This document shows, piece by piece, positions 7,061-13,946 of a DNA stretch of 35,404 nt. Made by a program: the position numbers and the translations under genes. The notes under the pieces were generated by a model, which had not been told where the DNA came from, ran no database searches, and worked only from the letters and a program-made list of their open reading frames with translations. This stretch comes from an uncultured Nitrospira sp. (lineage in GTDB: Bacteria > Nitrospirota > Nitrospiria > Nitrospirales > Nitrospiraceae), in assembly GCA_946479785.1 (NCBI GenBank), contig CAMLHQ010000033.1, positions 1 through 35,404 on the forward strand, read 5' to 3'. Within the stretch, counting starts at the first letter, position 1; each line of letters begins with the position of its first letter.

Positions 7061-7594
7061 ATGAAACCAACATTCCAGATCTCGCTCCTCATAGCCTGTA
7101 TGGTGTGGGCCGCAGCTCCCGCATGGCCGGAGGCAGAGGACCTTCAGGTGCAGCAGACGATTACAGATTTAGCGGAGGCCTACATGTCCTTCCCGCAGAC
7201 GCTGGACCGGCATTCGGTGTTGCGGTATTTCGCGCCGGAATACTCGTATTTCGATGACGCGGAACATCGGTCTCTTGAAGACATGACACGCTTGCTGGAC
7301 GACCTTGAGCGAGAGGTCACGCGCGGGCCGGTCTCAATCAATGAGCAGATTAGCGACATCGCCGTGCACACTGGTGGTGCCCTTGCGTGGGCGACGTATC
7401 AGGATCGAGTGACCATCGCAGCGCACGGTGGCACCATGGACGCGATGACCCTCTGCACAGCGATCTTTCGCAAGACGCTGACGGGATGGGTCTATCGACA
7501 CGAGCATTGTTCGTCAAACACTTTAGATAAAGGCGCCGACCATGGTGAATTGACGAAGTTCGCAAGGAATCTCGACCGGACTGTCTCCAAGTGA
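7061..7594 (+). CDS. Exported NTF2/SnoaL-like protein
   Basis: 177 residues. Signal peptide at 1-24 (MKPTFQISLLIACMVWAAAPAWPEAED). The remainder looks like a cone-shaped NTF2-like fold: an initial helix pair (QQTITDLAEAYMSF, DRHSVLRYFAPEYSYFDD) then strands ending in TAIFRKTLTGWVYRHEHCS, the end seen in SnoaL-like/DUF4440-type domains. No catalytic role can be assigned. GGCGGAGG lies upstream of ATG 7061, 29 nt after the receiver gene, so the two may be co-transcribed. Confidence 0.75.
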   Translation: MKPTFQISLLIACMVWAAAPAWPEAEDLQVQQTITDLAEAYMSFPQTLDRHSVLRYFAPEYSYFDDAEHRSLEDMTRLLDDLEREVTRGPVSINEQISDIAVHTGGALAWATYQDRVTIAAHGGTMDAMTLCTAIFRKTLTGWVYRHEHCSSNTLDKGADHGELTKFARNLDRTVSK

Positions 7595-7621
7595 AACCTG
7601 GCGTCAAGGCATCGATATATG

Positions 7622-7790
7622 ATGCTCCCTCCAAGCTTGCTCGTTTCCCGTTTAAAAGGGTGGCCTGGATTAGTCCCAACGTGCGCGCATTATTCCCTAC
7701 TCGCCTAGTGAGGATGGTGGGGCTGGCTGCGACTTGCGAGAGGTTGCATGGCCCTGCCGATGCGGTCGCTGAAAGCGATGGCGAGCAGCG
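7622..7790 (+). repeat. Dispersed composite repeat (terminal motif plus type B, copy 2)
   Basis: Starts with the ATGCTCCCTCCAAGC motif (7622-7643), 27 bases after a stop codon, followed by a block with GTGCGCGC and the type-B sequence 7681-7786, about 92% identical to 2691-2796. It shows that the terminal motif and the type-B block belong to one composite element. Stem TCGCT-gaa-AGCGA at 7766-7778. Confidence 0.78.
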
Positions 7791-7857
7791 TGTAGGCATT
7801 CCATCGCTGACCTTCCTACACAGGCTGGGCTGGTCGAAGACAAGACCCGCGTTCCGA

Positions 7858-8223
7858 TTATTTACCTTTCGGCTTCCAATACCACGCCAACCGTGCCGCC
7901 TCGCCGACTTGCGCATCGGTCATATAATCTCTGGCAATGTAGTTACGGAGCGTCTCGGCCGTTGATTCGCCGGACATCGCGGCCAGGATGAACCACATTT
8001 CGGCCTGCACGATATCTTTGGGCACCCCCTGCCCTCGCAGATACATATGGCCGAGCAACGTCTGTGCGGCATGATTCCCTTCTTCAGCCAGCGGCTCACA
8101 TTCGCGCAAGGCGGTTGCATAGTCGCCGCGCTTATGCGCGGCCTCTGCTTCCTCCATGCCTGCCCAAGCCGGTCCGCCGTACAGCACTGCGAGGATGATT
8201 GTCAGTAGGATGTGTGCCCTCAT
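7858..8223 (-). CDS. Exported Sel1-repeat (TPR-like) protein
   Basis: 121 residues from ATG 8223. Signal peptide MRAHILLTIILAVLYGGPAWA, then alpha-hairpin repeats of the Sel1/TPR type: AHKRGDYATALRECEPLAEE, GNHAAQTLLGHMYLRGQGV (the LGxxYxxGxGV hallmark), KDIVQAEMWFILAAMSG. Sel1 proteins act as protein-binding scaffolds; the partner here is unknown. The start is chosen for the signal peptide; the upstream GGGGG is a weak ribosome-binding site. It has its own promoter (8306-8334) with a leader shared with the YqgE gene. Confidence 0.82.
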   Translation of the reverse strand: MRAHILLTIILAVLYGGPAWAGMEEAEAAHKRGDYATALRECEPLAEEGNHAAQTLLGHMYLRGQGVPKDIVQAEMWFILAAMSGESTAETLRNYIARDYMTDAQVGEAARLAWYWKPKGK

Positions 8224-8305
8224 CGGTCGTCCCCCAATTCGTTGCGGGAAGAGGATACACAGGGACACTCTGCCAGTCAGCCGGTTGCGATGAGAATTCC
8301 GCGAC

Positions 8306-8334
8306 AGGCTACGACTCGAGTCGACAGGTGTCAA
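8306..8334 (-). promoter_or_regulatory. Sigma70 promoter of the Sel1 gene
   Basis: On the minus strand TTGACA (8334-8329), 17-bp spacer, TAGCCT (8311-8306). The following leader (8305-8277) repeats that of the YqgE promoter at 9571-9599. Predicted transcript leader is about 75 nt. Confidence 0.7.
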
Positions 8335-8362
8335 CTAAGCGCGCGGCAATTCTTGCGGCGAC

Positions 8363-8391
8363 TTGATTTTAGACCTGCTGGGGCTTAGCCT
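8363..8391 (+). promoter_or_regulatory. Candidate promoter of hicBA
   Basis: TTGATT (8363-8368), 17-bp spacer, TAGCCT (8386-8391). It ends directly at the inverted repeat 8392-8421, an arrangement expected for an autoregulated toxin-antitoxin operon. Confidence 0.4.
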
Positions 8392-8421
8392 ATGGCTATC
8401 AATTCTATTGAGAATAGCCAT
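8392..8421. promoter_or_regulatory. Inverted repeat over the hicB start, candidate HicB operator
   Basis: ATGGCTAT (8392-8399) and ATAGCCAT (8414-8421) are perfect inverted arms with a 14-base gap. The right arm includes the first two bases of the hicB start codon. HicB proteins commonly repress their own operon by binding such repeats, so this is the likely operator. The repeat could also form a hairpin in mRNA. Confidence 0.5.
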
Positions 8422-8641
8422 GGCGAAGGTGACGCAACTCAAGATCGAACTGGAACAGGAAGAAGACGGCCGATGGATCGGTGAGGTGCCGACACTGCCC
8501 GGCGTAATGGCCTATGGACAGACAAAGGCCGCTGCGCTCGCCGCCGTCCAAGCACTGGCTCTTCGCGCAATGGCCGATCGCCTTGAACATCATGAAGCTG
8601 TGCCAGAGGAATTGCTGAACGTCTCCTTCATTGCGGCATGA
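8420..8641 (+). CDS. hicB: HicB-type antitoxin
   Basis: 73 residues from ATG 8420. The HicB fold signature is clear: a strand pair with ELEQEEDGRWIGEVPTLPGV, then MAYGQTKAAALAAVQALALR, as in the UPF0150/HicB family. It neutralises the HicA toxin encoded immediately downstream; the stop overlaps the hicA start (ATGA at 8638-8641), so translation is coupled. No separate C-terminal DNA-binding domain is present beyond a short tail, so it is of the short type. Antitoxin precedes toxin, the reverse of many hicAB operons. An inverted repeat covers its start. Confidence 0.88.
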   Translation: MAKVTQLKIELEQEEDGRWIGEVPTLPGVMAYGQTKAAALAAVQALALRAMADRLEHHEAVPEELLNVSFIAA

Positions 8642-8850
8642 GCCGCTGGCCCTCGACTCAAACCTCCCGTGTCCTTTCCGCACTCCTCCGTATCGGTTGG
8701 CAAATCAAGCGCACGACGGGTTCCCATAAAGTGCTCCAGCGGACCGGCTGGCCTGATGTCGTCTTCGCGTTTCACGACCGCGACGAAATCGGCCCGCGCA
8801 TGCTGGCTCGTCTGTCTAAGGTGACGGGGCTTACACCGGAAGATCTTTAA
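8638..8850 (+). CDS. hicA: HicA-type mRNA interferase toxin
   Basis: 70 residues, full length for HicA (YcfA family, double-stranded RNA-binding-like fold). Key segment: VLSALLRIGWQIKRTTGSHKVLQR with the expected catalytic His30 in the G-S-H triplet. It ends with the typical GPRMLARLSKVTGLTPEDL helix. HicA cleaves mRNA and arrests growth until bound by HicB. The coding frame overlaps hicB by four bases. All visible family residues are present, so the toxin appears intact. Confidence 0.9.
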   Translation: MSRWPSTQTSRVLSALLRIGWQIKRTTGSHKVLQRTGWPDVVFAFHDRDEIGPRMLARLSKVTGLTPEDL

Positions 8851-8858
8851 AAGTTGTT

Positions 8859-9533
8859 CTAATTCAAAATCACCCGGGGCGCCTGAAGGCGGCTGATACA
8901 TTCTTGCCAGAGTGTGGCCGGGTCCTGGTCAAAGATGGCGATCGAATCTGGCGGCAGGGTCGCCCACGCTCCCTGAAACATTTCATATTTCAGCTGCTGC
9001 GGAGCCCACCCGGCGAATCCGGCAAAAGCCCGGAAGGTTTCGGTCGGCTTGGCTTGCGCAATGATTCGTTCCAATATCTTCGGTGTACCCCCGACATAGA
9101 CCCCGTCGAACACCGATCGCGCGTCTGCCGGCGGGTCCTTGAGTCGGAACAACAGAGTAAGCTGATTTCGCTGCACCGGCCCACCCGCAAACAGCCGATG
9201 GCTCGTCCCCTTCAGCGCGGTGACGTCCGGCAATGCTTCAGATAAAAGGACTTTGGTGGAACGATTCAGAATGAGCCCGAGCGTTCCCTCATCACCATGC
9301 TCCACGATGAGCACGACGGCTTCGCGGAAGTTCAGATCATCCAACGATGGGCTGGCTACTAAGAGCACACCTTTCTTGACCGATGACGGGGCGAACTCCC
9401 CTTCCGCCACAGCTGGTACCGGATGCAGGATGATGAAGAGTCCCGCAAGCAGAAGGCTCGCAATGGCTCGCCATTCACCAGCAGAATGTGACGCGCACGA
9501 GTACTCAGACGTGAGCATGGAAGAGACGGACAT
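8859..9533 (-). CDS. YqgE/AlgH-family protein with an N-terminal signal or membrane segment
   Basis: 224 residues from ATG 9533. The YqgE/AlgH (DUF179) domain occupies about residues 47-218: KKGVLLVASPSLDDLNFREA, VVLIVEHGDEGTLGLILNR, LFAGGPVQRNQLTLLF and FAGFAGWAPQQL. Ordinary YqgE proteins are about 187 residues and cytoplasmic. This one has an extra leader with a hydrophobic segment ending in a possible cleavage site (IASLLLAGLFIILHPVPAVAEG). The start is supported by a promoter 38 bases upstream and GAGG before the ATG; ATG 9518 is an alternative that keeps the hydrophobic segment. Function of the family is poorly defined. Confidence 0.85.
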   Translation of the reverse strand: MSVSSMLTSEYSCASHSAGEWRAIASLLLAGLFIILHPVPAVAEGEFAPSSVKKGVLLVASPSLDDLNFREAVVLIVEHGDEGTLGLILNRSTKVLLSEALPDVTALKGTSHRLFAGGPVQRNQLTLLFRLKDPPADARSVFDGVYVGGTPKILERIIAQAKPTETFRAFAGFAGWAPQQLKYEMFQGAWATLPPDSIAIFDQDPATLWQECISRLQAPRVILN

Positions 9534-9570
9534 CCTATGCCTCAGCCGGTGGCTTTGAGAATTTCGCGAC

Positions 9571-9599
9571 AGGCTACGATTCGCCAGCCGTCGTGTCAA
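9571..9599 (-). promoter_or_regulatory. Sigma70 promoter of the YqgE-family gene
   Basis: On the minus strand TTGACA (9599-9594), 17-bp spacer, TAGCCT (9576-9571). From the -10 box to about +35 the sequence is nearly that of the Sel1 gene promoter (8311-8277). The predicted leader to ATG 9533 is about 30 nt. Confidence 0.7.
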
Positions 9600-9786
9600 T
9601 GTAGTTATTGAGCAGTCGACAACCGGCGAACGGTGTGGCGGTTCTTGCGCACGCGTTTCCTCTTTCAGGGGGTTGTATGGCTCCACTGGGGGATGGTGCC
9701 TCATTGCGGCAGTCGTTATGCTGCCTCCTGGGTATCAGAATGGCGCTCCTCCGGTGTGGACAGCGAGAACGAAAGGACTGATCGTT

Positions 9787-10677
9787 ATGAGGCAGCTCAA
9801 TACGCTGGGACGTGTCGCGCTCATCTTGTCGCTCGCTGTCACGTTCCTTTGGCTCGGTCCTTGTTCCGTCGTCTTGGCGGAAACGGCGAACAACGAGTCC
9901 ATGGCGGCCGACTTCATGGCTCTGTCCGGTCTAGATAACCAGATTCACCAGATGCCCCGATGGTATGCGATCCTTGTCGACCAGGTTTTTGCGGGACTCG
10001 AACGGGGGGGCCACCGGATCCCGGGGAAAACGAAACACCTGGTTCGTCAGACCTTCCTCGACGCCATGGATGGGGACGTCCTACAGGAGGAAGTTCGTCA
10101 TCGCCTCGACCGGGAACTTCCTGAAGATGTCGCAAAGCCCACGGTCGCTTGGCTTCGTACTGATTTAGGACGAAGGATCACCGCCTTGGAAACTGAGGCG
10201 ACTTCACCGGAATCGTCTCTTCAGCAAGCCGCGTTTGCCATGCAACTCCAACTCGAGCCGCCCTCACCTGAACGGATGCAGCTCACGCGCCGACTGGAGG
10301 AAGCCACTGGAAGCAGTGATCAGGCGGTGGAAGGGTGGGAGATCGTGGCCGTTGCTCTCGGCGTCGCTATGACTGCCGGTACGCCCAATGGTCGAGCAGA
10401 TGGAAAGGACATTCTGCGGGAGAGACTCGCCAAGCTGAGACCGGACATGAAGACGCTGCTCCTTCAAGCGTCGCTCCGGCACATGCTGTTTACGTACAGA
10501 ACGTTGACAGACCAAGAGTTAGGGCGTTACGTCGAGTTCCTTGAATCCGAGACTGGCAGAACACTCACCAGAATCGTCAATGGAGTCGTCATACATGTCG
10601 CTTCGGGCGCGGTTGAACGGATGGAAGCGACCATGACCGATTCTTTGGCAAGAAATCGCCAAAAAACTGGAGTCTAA
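9787..10677 (+). CDS. Exported hypothetical protein with a DUF2059-like C terminus
   Basis: 296 residues from ATG 9787 (AAAGGA upstream). Signal peptide MRQLNTLGRVALILSLAVTF..VVLAETA. The rest is helical; the C-terminal ~60 residues (LTDQELGRYVEFLESETGRT, then a helix pair) resemble the end of DUF2059 proteins, where a Y/F-x-S-x-x-G turn is common. The likely location is periplasmic. Function unknown. The reading frame extends upstream to 9673 without a ribosome-binding site. Confidence 0.7.
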   Translation: MRQLNTLGRVALILSLAVTFLWLGPCSVVLAETANNESMAADFMALSGLDNQIHQMPRWYAILVDQVFAGLERGGHRIPGKTKHLVRQTFLDAMDGDVLQEEVRHRLDRELPEDVAKPTVAWLRTDLGRRITALETEATSPESSLQQAAFAMQLQLEPPSPERMQLTRRLEEATGSSDQAVEGWEIVAVALGVAMTAGTPNGRADGKDILRERLAKLRPDMKTLLLQASLRHMLFTYRTLTDQELGRYVEFLESETGRTLTRIVNGVVIHVASGAVERMEATMTDSLARNRQKTGV

Positions 10678-10723
10678 ACACAGTCTCCTCCCGGGTGTGC
10701 CGACCTACCTACCCTTCCAATCA

Positions 10724-10741
10724 CCATCATTGATATGATGG
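10724..10741. promoter_or_regulatory. Perfect inverted repeat over an extended -10 element
   Basis: CCATCAT-TGAT-ATGATGG, 7-bp arms, lies 20 bases upstream of the sensor kinase start. It contains TGATATGAT (10731-10739), a good match to an extended -10 box (TG-n-TATAAT type). Binding here would block the promoter, so it is a candidate operator for the two-component operon. Confidence 0.5.
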
Positions 10742-10760
10742 GGCGCGATTGGAGGTCGTC

Positions 10761-12173
10761 GTGGCTGCCGCAGCATCCCCACCGTCTGTGAGATCGCACG
10801 TCGCCGGAATCCTCGGCCTTCTGATCATCACCGCGCTTGCCATCGTTCCACTCACCCTGACCGTCATTCACAGTCGCGAGTCCGATGCGCTCGTCATCGA
10901 TCTGGCCGGCCGGCAACGGATGTTGCTGGAGCGTCATATGAAAGAGGTCCTGCTCGCCTCACAAGGGGTGGACGCTCAGTACCAGCACACTCGCGCCACG
11001 TTGAGGGACCGTGTGCTGACGTTGATCCACGGGGGCACGGCTGTGGCGCATGCAGATCGCGTCGGAACGTTGGCAGTTCCCGCCGCCCCGACCGACGAGA
11101 TCCGGGAGAAGCTGTTCGAGCAGCAACGAGCCATGGAATCATTGTTCGCGCAAGCCGATGCCTTCCTCCGGAGTGCGCGGACCGGCGCCGACAGCGGCAC
11201 GGCGCGGGATGATCTGCTCAGGGACAATACCGCGCTGTTGATCATCGCGAACGATGTCGTGACGCTGTTGACCCGGCATTCGGAGGACAACGTCCAGGCG
11301 CTTATTCGTTGGGAACTTGCGGTGGTGCTGCTGGTGGTGGCGGGAGCCACGTTGGGCACCTGGCGTTTTCTGCGAGCGGAGCAGGCATTGAAACAGAGCC
11401 AGGCGATGACCGTCCAAGCCTTGCGCCAGCGCGACGCGGTCAAATCCTCGTTGCTGTCTTCCGTCTCGCATGAGCTTCGCACGCCGCTGACGGCGATCAA
11501 AACCATGCTCTTCAGCCTTCGCCACGACAGAGAGTCGCTCTCGCCTTCCATCCGCCATGAATTTCTCGCGGGCATCGACCGGGAACTGGATTATTTGAAC
11601 AGCCTGGTCGGCAATCTTCTGGATATGTCGCGCCTTGAAGCCGGGACGCTGACGCCCCGCCGCGAATGGCAGGTTTTGGATGAGCTGGTGGAAGGCGCCG
11701 TCCGACGCGTGGAGCCGTTGCTGGCAGGCCGGAAGCTCGACCTGCACCTGGCGCAGGATCTCCCGCCGATCGCTGTCGATGGGGTGCAGCTGCAACAGGT
11801 GCTCGTGAATCTCCTCGACAATGCCATCAAGTTCTCTCCGCCGGACTCTACGATCCGGCTCACCGCTGCACTTGCGGGAGACTCTCTCGAAGTGCGCGTT
11901 TCGAACACCGGCGAAGGGGTGCCTCCCAACGAGCTGGACCGGATCTTCGACCGATTCTACCGCGTGCAGGCCGGACGGTCGTCCGGCCCTCCGGGAACCG
12001 GTCTCGGGTTGGCCATCTGCAAGGGTATCGTCGAGGCCCATGGCGGTTCTATTCTCGCTCAGTCCGTTCCCGGTAAAGAGACGACCATTCTGTTTCGGAT
12101 CCCGCTGACCTCTTGGCCGACCGCCGGTGACCGGGGCGAGTCCGAGCCCAATCTGGTTCAGAGGGCGTCGTGA
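10761..12173 (+). CDS. Membrane sensor histidine kinase with NarX/PilJ-like sensor region
   Basis: 470 residues from GTG 10761, chosen over TTG 10749 because GGAGG stands five bases upstream. Order: membrane helix about 13-36, periplasmic region with DLAGRQRMLLERHMKEVL (the PilJ/NarX-type motif near residues 47-64), second helix about 184-206, HisKA with SVSHELRTPLT (His237), and HATPase with NLLDNAIKFS and GTGLGLAICKGIVEAHGG. The kinase core resembles KdpD-type kinases, but the KdpD and UspA domains are absent. Its stop overlaps the response-regulator start by four bases. The signal is unknown; NarX/PilJ-type regions sense small ligands such as nitrate in some families. Confidence 0.9.
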   Translation: MAAAASPPSVRSHVAGILGLLIITALAIVPLTLTVIHSRESDALVIDLAGRQRMLLERHMKEVLLASQGVDAQYQHTRATLRDRVLTLIHGGTAVAHADRVGTLAVPAAPTDEIREKLFEQQRAMESLFAQADAFLRSARTGADSGTARDDLLRDNTALLIIANDVVTLLTRHSEDNVQALIRWELAVVLLVVAGATLGTWRFLRAEQALKQSQAMTVQALRQRDAVKSSLLSSVSHELRTPLTAIKTMLFSLRHDRESLSPSIRHEFLAGIDRELDYLNSLVGNLLDMSRLEAGTLTPRREWQVLDELVEGAVRRVEPLLAGRKLDLHLAQDLPPIAVDGVQLQQVLVNLLDNAIKFSPPDSTIRLTAALAGDSLEVRVSNTGEGVPPNELDRIFDRFYRVQAGRSSGPPGTGLGLAICKGIVEAHGGSILAQSVPGKETTILFRIPLTSWPTAGDRGESEPNLVQRAS

Positions 12174-12880
12174 CAAACGGCGCGCGCATGCTCGTCGTCG
12201 ACGATGAGCCGCAAATCCGACGATCGCTTCAAGTAAACCTCGAACGCAGCGGCTATGCGGTCGAAACGGTGGAGTCGGCCGAAGACGCGCTCAGTTCATT
12301 CCGCAACCGGCGTCCCGACGTCGTCATCCTCGATCTCATCATGCCGGGGATGAGCGGGGTGGAGCTCGTGCGCCGGATTCGTGAATCCTCCACGGTGCCG
12401 ATCATCGTGCTCTCGGCGATGGGCGAGGAGGCCCGCAAAGTCGAAGCCCTCGAAGTGGGAGCGGACGATTACATGACGAAGCCCTTCGGCATGGACGAAT
12501 TGTTGGCCCGTATTCACTCCTTGTTGCGGCGAGCGGCCGGAGCCCATGGTCCACAGCCGGTGTTTATTGCGGGCGAGCTCTGCGTGAATTTTGACCGGCG
12601 TGAGGTCACGCTGGATCAGAAGCCGGTCAAACTGACGCCGACCGAGTACGACCTGCTCAAATATATGATCGAACATGCCGGCAAAGTGCTCACACATCGG
12701 ATGCTGTTGCAGGAGGTGTGGGGACAGGCTTATGTGGATCAGGCCCAGTATCTGCGCGTGTTCATCGGGCAACTGCGGAAAAAGCTCGAAAAGGATCCCA
12801 CTCGCCCCCGGTTTATCCTGACCGACCCCGGCGTCGGGTATCGCTTCTGCATCGAACGCGATTCCCCGTCCGTCGCCTAA
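12170..12880 (+). CDS. OmpR-family response regulator (KdpE-like)
   Basis: 236 residues, starting at GTG 12170 inside the kinase stop (GTGA overlap), so the pair is translationally coupled. REC domain 1-125 with DDE (about 11-13), phospho-acceptor Asp55 in VVILDLIMP, and Lys in YMTKPF. The C-terminal winged helix is KdpE-like: LTPTEYDLLKYMIEHAGKVL, then QAQYLRVFIGQLRKKLEKDP and TDPGVGYRF. Despite this likeness no kdpFABC genes are in the window, so the target is probably different. OmpR-type direct repeats occur 39 bases after its stop, before the cupredoxin gene. Confidence 0.92.
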   Translation: MTNGARMLVVDDEPQIRRSLQVNLERSGYAVETVESAEDALSSFRNRRPDVVILDLIMPGMSGVELVRRIRESSTVPIIVLSAMGEEARKVEALEVGADDYMTKPFGMDELLARIHSLLRRAAGAHGPQPVFIAGELCVNFDRREVTLDQKPVKLTPTEYDLLKYMIEHAGKVLTHRMLLQEVWGQAYVDQAQYLRVFIGQLRKKLEKDPTRPRFILTDPGVGYRFCIERDSPSVA

Positions 12881-12918
12881 ACCTTTCCATCTACAACCCC
12901 TAATCCCTTCTCTTTCCG

Positions 12919-12966
12919 CTTCGCGTGGACTTCACGTGTGGCTGATCTTTACGCGTTCTTTATGCG
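12919..12966. promoter_or_regulatory. Four direct repeats, candidate OmpR-family binding sites
   Basis: CTTCGCGTG (12919), CTTCACGTG (12930), CTTTACGCG (12947) and CTTTATGCG (12958) follow CTTYRYGYG. The two pairs each have an 11-bp period, as expected for head-to-tail dimers of OmpR/KdpE-type regulators on one DNA face. They lie directly after the response-regulator gene and 97-144 bases before the cupredoxin start. Confidence 0.5.
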
Positions 12967-13062
12967 ATTCCGCCCATCCACATATCGAGTCCTTATCTTC
13001 TCCGGCTGTATCCTGCCTGCGCGATACATCAATACGGACCTCTGGCGGAAAGGAGGGGCACG

Positions 13063-13491
13063 ATGAGCCAACCCTATCCATTTAACACTCGACGCCCGAT
13101 TGCACTCGTTCTGCTCTGTTCGGGCATGTTTCTGGCCGGCAGCGCGGCTGCTGCTTTTCCCCCTGCCGATCCGGTCGAGATCATGTTCGAAACAACGTCG
13201 CCCTACTACCAACCTCAAGTTGCGGTCGTGCCGGCAGGCGCCCCTGTTCGGTGGATCAATGCAACGGGCTCTCAGCATAGCGTCCGCCATGACGGCTGTC
13301 TGACGGATGAGGCCTGTGCCTTTCAATCCATCGCGGTCCCGCCGGATAGCAGTTTCCTCATCGCTCCCCTGCCGCCTGGACGCTACGGCTATCACTGCGA
13401 GTTGCATCCCGTCATGCGGGGTACGCTCGTCGTCGTGGATCCACTCACGCGGAGCGACGGGATGATCTCCGCCCTGGAACCAAGCAGGTGA
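13063..13491 (+). CDS. Exported cupredoxin (type 1 copper protein)
   Basis: 142 residues. ATG 13063 follows AAAGGAGGGG. Signal peptide to about residue 31 (GMFLAGSAAAA). The mature part has the plastocyanin/azurin-type ligand set: His72 in GSQHSVRHD, and Cys112, His115 and Met118 in HCELHPVMRG. Cys79 and Cys85 could form a disulfide. It probably carries electrons or copper in the periplasm. The gene is preceded by four OmpR-type direct repeats and lies after the two-component pair, which may control it. Confidence 0.88.
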   Translation: MSQPYPFNTRRPIALVLLCSGMFLAGSAAAAFPPADPVEIMFETTSPYYQPQVAVVPAGAPVRWINATGSQHSVRHDGCLTDEACAFQSIAVPPDSSFLIAPLPPGRYGYHCELHPVMRGTLVVVDPLTRSDGMISALEPSR

Positions 13492-13497
13492 AGGATT

Positions 13498-13614
13498 GTG
13501 CTGAACGAACAGCCAGCCTCACTGCCCCCGACGGAGCGTGAACCGACCGCCGGGCTGCCGGCTCGCTGTCCGCGCTGTCAGGGATTCCTGATTCCGGTCT
13601 GGTATGGAGATTGA
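13498..13614 (+). CDS. Short CxxC protein, possibly a truncated zinc ribbon
   Basis: GTG 13498 to TGA 13614 gives 38 residues: a Pro/Glu-rich start, then ARCPRCQGFLIPVWYGD. The CPRCQGF knuckle is typical of small zinc-ribbon proteins, which need a second CxxC pair; that pair is missing here. It may be a truncated gene or a miniprotein that dimerises. AAGGA lies very close to the start (2 bases), so translation is uncertain. The promoter of the next gene overlaps its end. Confidence 0.4.
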   Translation: MLNEQPASLPPTEREPTAGLPARCPRCQGFLIPVWYGD

Positions 13615-13638
13615 CCGTTCCTCTACCGATTCGAGCAT
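13611..13638 (+). promoter_or_regulatory. Candidate promoter of the first winged-helix gene
   Basis: TTGACC, 16-bp spacer, GAGCAT. It is related to the promoters of the other winged-helix genes (TTGACC, 17 bp, TAGCAT or TAGGCT at 14374 and 16782), but has a poorer -10 box. Confidence 0.3.
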
Positions 13639-13661
13639 CCGAGGAGAGAAAGGAGGACCCC

Positions 13662-13946
13662 ATGCCGAGCAACGATCACCCCGTACTCCACCGCGTCGCG
13701 TATGCAAAGCAGGAATCCGCGATCATGGATCTCCTTCGTTCTTCCGGCAAATTGACGGTTGAGGAGATTGTGGACCAGATTCCGGACCTCAGTTGGAGTC
13801 AACTCTTTCTTGCCATGGACGTACTGAGTCGGACTGGGGATGTCATTCTTTGGCGAGAGGGTTTCACCTACACCCTGGAGGCGGCAACACCGGCGCCAGC
13901 TCTGGAGACGGCGTCACATGGGACGACGGCTGCTGATCATCGATGA
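13662..13946 (+). CDS. Small winged-helix protein (copy 1)
   Basis: 94 residues from ATG 13662, preceded by AAAGGAGGACCC. One small helix-turn-helix/winged domain (about residues 14-70): SAIMDLLRSSGKLTVEEIVD, then IPDLSWSQLFLAMDVLSRTG and a beta wing (DVILWREGFTYTLEA). It is a paralogue of the genes at 15069 and 16984, sharing the L-[ST]-W-x-Q-[LV]-F core. Probably a DNA-binding regulator. Its last 29 bases overlap the start of a receiver-only gene in another frame, so the two products are made together. Confidence 0.8.
   Translation: MPSNDHPVLHRVAYAKQESAIMDLLRSSGKLTVEEIVDQIPDLSWSQLFLAMDVLSRTGDVILWREGFTYTLEAATPAPALETASHGTTAADHR

Noticed and set aside
11139..12176. Minus-strand open frame of 345 codons opposite the sensor kinase
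   Set aside because: Shadow of the high-GC kinase gene, whose HisKA/HATPase motifs are unmistakable.
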